Assembly (NCBI GenBank): GCA_024680445.1
Contig: JAILCJ010000204.1
Coordinates: 1-6,930, forward strand
Source: Campylobacter sp.
Lineage (GTDB): Bacteria; Campylobacterota; Campylobacteria; Campylobacterales; Campylobacteraceae
Direction: 5' to 3'
Length of the DNA: 6,930 nt
The notes below the pieces were generated by a model. It was not told where the DNA came from. It was given only the letters and a program-made list of their open reading frames with translations, and did no database searches. Below are positions 6,101 through 6,930 of the stretch, one piece after another. A program made the translations under genes and the position numbers. The number at the start of each line of letters is the position of its first letter. The stretch's first letter is position 1.

Positions 6101-6718
6101 ACCATCACGGAATTTTTGTACCGCTTCTTTATCAAGCAATCTATCAAAATCAGCATAATCCATTAGCTCGACTTTTTGAATTTCGTGGCTGGTTCTAAAT
6201 CCATCAAAAAAATGTAAAAACGGCACTCTGCCTTTTATCGCCGAAAGGTGAGCGACGCCGGCTATATCCATAACCTCTTGAACCGAGCCACTTGCCAACA
6301 TTGCAAAACCAGTTTGGCGACAGGCGTAAACATCTTGGTGATCACCAAAGATAGAAAGTGCTTGTGCCGCTAGAGACCTGGCTGAAACATGTATAACGCC
6401 CGGGAGTAATTGACCGGCGATTTTATACATATTTGGAATTTTTAAAAGCAAACCTTGAGATGCCGTGTAAGTCGTGGTTAAAGCACCTGCTTGCAGTGAG
6501 CCATGGACAACGCCTGCCGCACCGCCTTCGCTTTGCATTTCTACTATTTTTACTGGCATACCAAATAAATTTTTCTTGCCTTGTGCTGCCCAAATATCGG
6601 TGTAATCAGCCATTGGCGAACTTGGGGTGATAGGATAAATTCCGGCAACTTCGGTAAAAGCGTATGAAGCGTATGCTGCCGCCTCGTTGCCGTCCATTGT
6701 TTTCATAACTTTGCTCAT
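3164..6718 (-). CDS. nifJ: Pyruvate:flavodoxin/ferredoxin oxidoreductase, single-chain (Por/NifJ)
   Basis: This full-length 1184-residue enzyme oxidatively decarboxylates pyruvate with CoA to acetyl-CoA and CO2, passing electrons to flavodoxin or ferredoxin. The N-terminal pyrimidine/substrate domain shows YPITPSSPMA (28-37) and Arg114 in SARSLA, the substrate-binding residue position known from Desulfovibrio PFOR. The 2x[4Fe-4S] domain has Cys692/695/698/702 (CIQCNQCAFVCP) and Cys750/753/756/760 (CTGCELCVQNCP). The proximal cluster ligands are Cys819, Cys822 (CPGC), Cys847 and Cys1078 (YAPCIAHG). TPP is bound by GDGWAYDIGYGG (969-980) through DTEVYSNTGGQSS. All domains are intact and in the standard order. 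The ATG at 6718 has AAAGG 7 nt upstream and a TATAAT promoter. AAATTT, common in neighbouring genes, is scarce here, which may reflect selected codon use in an abundant protein. In Campylobacter the likely acceptor is flavodoxin. It acts in the cytosol. An equivalent symbol is por. Confidence 0.97.
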   Translation of the reverse strand: MSKVMKTMDGNEAAAYASYAFTEVAGIYPITPSSPMADYTDIWAAQGKKNLFGMPVKIVEMQSEGGAAGVVHGSLQAGALTTTYTASQGLLLKIPNMYKIAGQLLPGVIHVSARSLAAQALSIFGDHQDVYACRQTGFAMLASGSVQEVMDIAGVAHLSAIKGRVPFLHFFDGFRTSHEIQKVELMDYADFDRLLDKEAVQKFRDGAINSENPKTRGTAQNDDIYFQTRELSNSYYNAVPDIVAHYLDEISKITGRTYKPFTYFGDPNATRIIIAMGSVTQMLEEVVEYLNQKGEKVGIIKVHLYRPFSVKYLMDVMPKSVEKIAVLDRTKEPGALGEPLYLDVKAAFYGAKNEPLIVGGRYGLSSKDVGPEQMLAVFENLKKDKPKDGFTVGIVDDVTFTSLEVGEKISLSDSSVKECLFYGLGADGTVGANKNSIKIIGDKTDLYAQAYFAYDSKKSGGYTRSHLRFGSKPIRSTYLVSNPHFVACSVAAYLEIYDVVDGIRQGGTLLLNSIWDADETVRRIPNKVKRILAQRQANFYIINATKLAKEIGLGNRTNTIMQSAFFKLADIIPFDQAQEYMKEYAKKTYGKKGEAIVEMNYKAIDVGASGLVKVQVDPAWKDLSDEQKTTTNAYVGNDFIEKIVKPINAARGNELPVSAFVGYEDGHFENGSTAYEKRGVGVMVPKWIEQNCIQCNQCAFVCPHAVIRPFLIDENEMKNAPQGVKDHSLDAKGKEVKELKYKIQVSPLDCTGCELCVQNCPSKEKSLVMVPLGEEIEKKEQENADYLFKKVTYKDDLMGKESVKGVGFAKPLFEFHGACPGCGETAYITLATRLFGERMVVANATGCSSIYGGSAPSTPYTKKDNGRGVAWANSLFEDNAEFGMGMNVASETLRHRIENVMLDSKDDVPNALSALYNDWIAYKNDGAKSLEIADKLIPLLNANKAEKGVAEILGLKNYLVKKSQWIFGGDGWAYDIGYGGLDHVLASGENVNVLVLDTEVYSNTGGQSSKSSRTGSIAQFTASGKAVQKKDLGYIAMTYGNIFVAQVNSNASPANVIKAMIAAEAYDGPSIIIAYAPCIAHGIKGGLGKSGNQAELATKCGYWPTYTFDPALLKEGKNPVKITSREPNWDLYEEFLLNEVRYNALKKLNPQHADELYMQNKADAKRRYRQLKRMANADFSDELE

Positions 6719-6725
6719 TGCGAAA

Positions 6726-6753
6726 CCTTTGTATTGAGTTTTGAAGTATTATA
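6726..6753 (-). promoter_or_regulatory. por promoter -10 (TATAAT) and ribosome-binding site
   Basis: On the - strand a perfect TATAAT lies at 6753-6748, which would start the transcript around 6741-6742 and give a leader of a little over 20 nt. AAAGG (6730-6726) sits 7 nt before the ATG. There is no -35 at the right distance (a TTGCCA at 6786-6781 is 27 bp away), as expected for Campylobacter sigma-70 promoters. Confidence 0.65.
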
Positions 6754-6930
6754 AAATGATTTGTAAAATATAAGTTTATCTTGGCAAATAAAAAGACTTA
6801 ATTTTGATAAAATTTCCGATTTTTACTCATTTTTTTATAAATTTGCTTTTATAAATATCAAATTTTTAAAAAATCTTTATATAAAAATCTATCTTTGACT
6901 TAAAATTTTCTAAATTTACTCAAATTTGTG
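6754..6930. other. AT-rich non-coding region upstream of por
   Basis: No gene is seen on either strand. The stretch consists of A and T runs, including AAATTT or AAAATTTT blocks near 6809, 6839, 6860, 6903, 6911 and 6921. This may serve as an AT-rich upstream promoter region for por and possibly for a gene beyond the right edge. No riboswitch, tRNA or clear operator was recognised. Confidence 0.5.

Noticed and set aside
4111..6630. Several 65-86 codon open frames within por on both strands
   Set aside because: All overlap an intact, fully conserved PFOR coding sequence and have no domain-like features.

Overview
The window reads as chromosomal DNA from a Campylobacter-type epsilonproteobacterium. 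It is AT-rich, the word AAATTT/CAAATTTG recurs throughout, and the gene content fits: a single-chain pyruvate:flavodoxin oxidoreductase, an anaerobic-type (ThiH, not ThiO) thiazole operon, and a SelW-like selenoprotein. The AAATTT-rich style suggests a species outside the C. jejuni/C. coli pair, but I cannot name one from the sequence.

Layout, left to right. (1) Positions 35-280, + strand: an 81-codon Rdx/SelW-family selenoprotein gene that ordinary gene calling misses because codon 11 is TGA. A bacterial SECIS-like hairpin lies 22 nt after the TGA, and an intrinsic terminator (286-317) follows the TAA stop. (2) Positions 335-3031, - strand: a tight thiamine-thiazole operon transcribed thiS, thiG, thiH, tenI-like gene, with gaps of 1, 12 and 14 nt. 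It converges on selW. thiF, which I recall lying between thiS and thiG in C. jejuni, is absent. (3) Positions 3032-3163: an AT-rich spacer with the por terminator, a run of AAATTT blocks at about 10-12 bp spacing that should bend the DNA, and a possible thiS promoter. No TPP-riboswitch signature is visible. (4) Positions 3164-6718, - strand: a full-length 1184-residue pyruvate:flavodoxin/ferredoxin oxidoreductase (por/nifJ) with all expected iron-sulfur and TPP motifs, its own TATAAT promoter and a terminator. (5) Positions 6719-6930: por leader and AT-rich upstream DNA with no gene that I can see.

How the parts relate. ThiG joins deoxyxylulose phosphate, dehydroglycine (made from tyrosine by ThiH) and sulfur carried on the ThiS C-terminus. 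The TenI-like protein probably tautomerises the thiazole product. The thiamine diphosphate finally formed is the cofactor of Por, encoded just upstream on the same strand. Por decarboxylates pyruvate to acetyl-CoA under low oxygen. The SelW-like protein is a small thiol/selenol redox protein of unknown substrate, on the opposite strand and with no demonstrated link to the thiamine genes.

The observations most worth a second look are the hidden selenoprotein with its SECIS and an in-frame internal start behind it, the missing thiF, the TenI-not-ThiE character of the last operon gene, and the phased AAATTT tracts upstream of thiS.
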